Positions 63,797 to 64,000 of a DNA stretch of 64,000 bases are shown here, in pieces. The notes beneath the pieces are model-generated. The model made no database searches. It had not been told where the DNA came from and worked only from the letters and a program-made list of their open reading frames with translations. The DNA comes from Pseudomonadota bacterium (GTDB lineage: Bacteria; Myxococcota_A; Polyangia; Haliangiales; Haliangiaceae): positions 62,001 through 126,000 of the forward strand of contig JAKSDA010000122.1 in assembly GCA_022360315.1 (NCBI GenBank), in the 5' to 3' direction. The translations under genes were made by a program, and so were the position numbers. Numbering within the stretch: the first letter of the stretch is position 1; every line of letters begins with the position of its first letter.

Positions 63797-64000
63797 ATGG
63801 AAACGCGCTCCAACCTGAGGGCCCGCCTTCGCAGTTCGCGCGACTGGGCGGCAGAGATCGATGATATCGAACGCGAGATCGAGTCGCTGGAAAGCCACCA
63901 GGACCGCTCGGAAAAACTCTATGTGCTCGCCGCGCTGGCCGAGGAGGTCATTCCCGAACGCGATCGAGCTCTCGGCATGTATCAGCGGGCATGGAAGCTG
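63797..64000 (+). CDS. Helical/TPR-like protein, 5' fragment
   Basis: The frame starts at ATG 63797 after a strong AGGAGG and runs off the window end (68 residues). The start reads 'METRSNLRARLRSSRDWAAE' and the rest is charged and helical, with 'ALAEEVIPERDRALGMYQRA' resembling a TPR-type repeat. No further assignment is possible from this fragment. Confidence 0.65.
   Translation, partial: METRSNLRARLRSSRDWAAEIDDIEREIESLESHQDRSEKLYVLAALAEEVIPERDRALGMYQRAWKL

Overview
This window is a GC-rich chromosomal segment that looks like a member of the Myxococcota. Three Hanks-type Ser/Thr kinases (two of them >1300-residue kinase-ATPase-TPR fusions), FHA and PilZ proteins, AgmX-like C-terminal domains, a MopE-like metal-binding motif, several lipoproteins and above all a TraA/TraB outer-membrane-exchange pair point there. 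This assignment is inferred from gene content; no rRNA or tRNA was seen, and the genus cannot be named.

Layout. 0-6.8 kb: the end of an RND/MMPL-type exporter, a decayed AraC regulator, a 2OG-Fe(II) oxygenase, a poly-serine membrane protein and a complete TRAP transporter (Q-M-P order). 6.9-16.3 kb: a giant kinase, then an aminotransferase followed by a GNAT/cyclic-nucleotide-binding protein, a LamG plus lamin-tail protein, a repeat-rich stretch with a decayed TPR fragment, and a TauE/SafE permease. 16.3-23.4 kb: a membrane sulfatase-like protein coupled to a Nudix hydrolase and an AMMECR1 protein; the EF-P/EpmA operon; zinc-ribbon and FHA proteins; and a small protein built from three copies of a four-cysteine motif.

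23.5-31.3 kb holds the most coherent pathway: an Rrf2 regulator, a CysK-type synthase, a ThiF/MoeB-like E1, a coupled micro-ORF, a CysO-like sulfur carrier ending in GG, a degenerate second E1, a CysM-type synthase, a JAMM protease (Mec-like), three DsrE/F/H-like proteins, a TusA-like protein and LarE. This resembles the mycobacterial CysO-CysM-Mec thiocarboxylate route to cysteine with an added persulfide relay. A DUF882-type peptidase and a bifunctional homocysteine methyltransferase/MTHFR follow.

33.5-46.5 kb: a TPR secreted protein, an ECF sigma factor with its FecR/PEGA/AgmX-like anti-sigma factor, a double PilZ protein, a GMC oxidoreductase, a gene-poor 1.1-kb stretch, and traA-traB. 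Immediately after traB lies an inverted, frameshifted copy of about 240 bp of the Cys-rich part of traA. A lipoprotein of the LEA14/WHy type follows.

47-64 kb: an RbfA-like factor, a MacAB-type exporter with two permeases, then an apparent operon of a kinase with AgmX-like C-terminus, two lipoproteins (one a c-type cytochrome) and an outer-membrane barrel that itself carries a CxxCH motif. Last come a second giant kinase, a Uma2-family protein, a TPR lipoprotein and the start of another helical/TPR gene.
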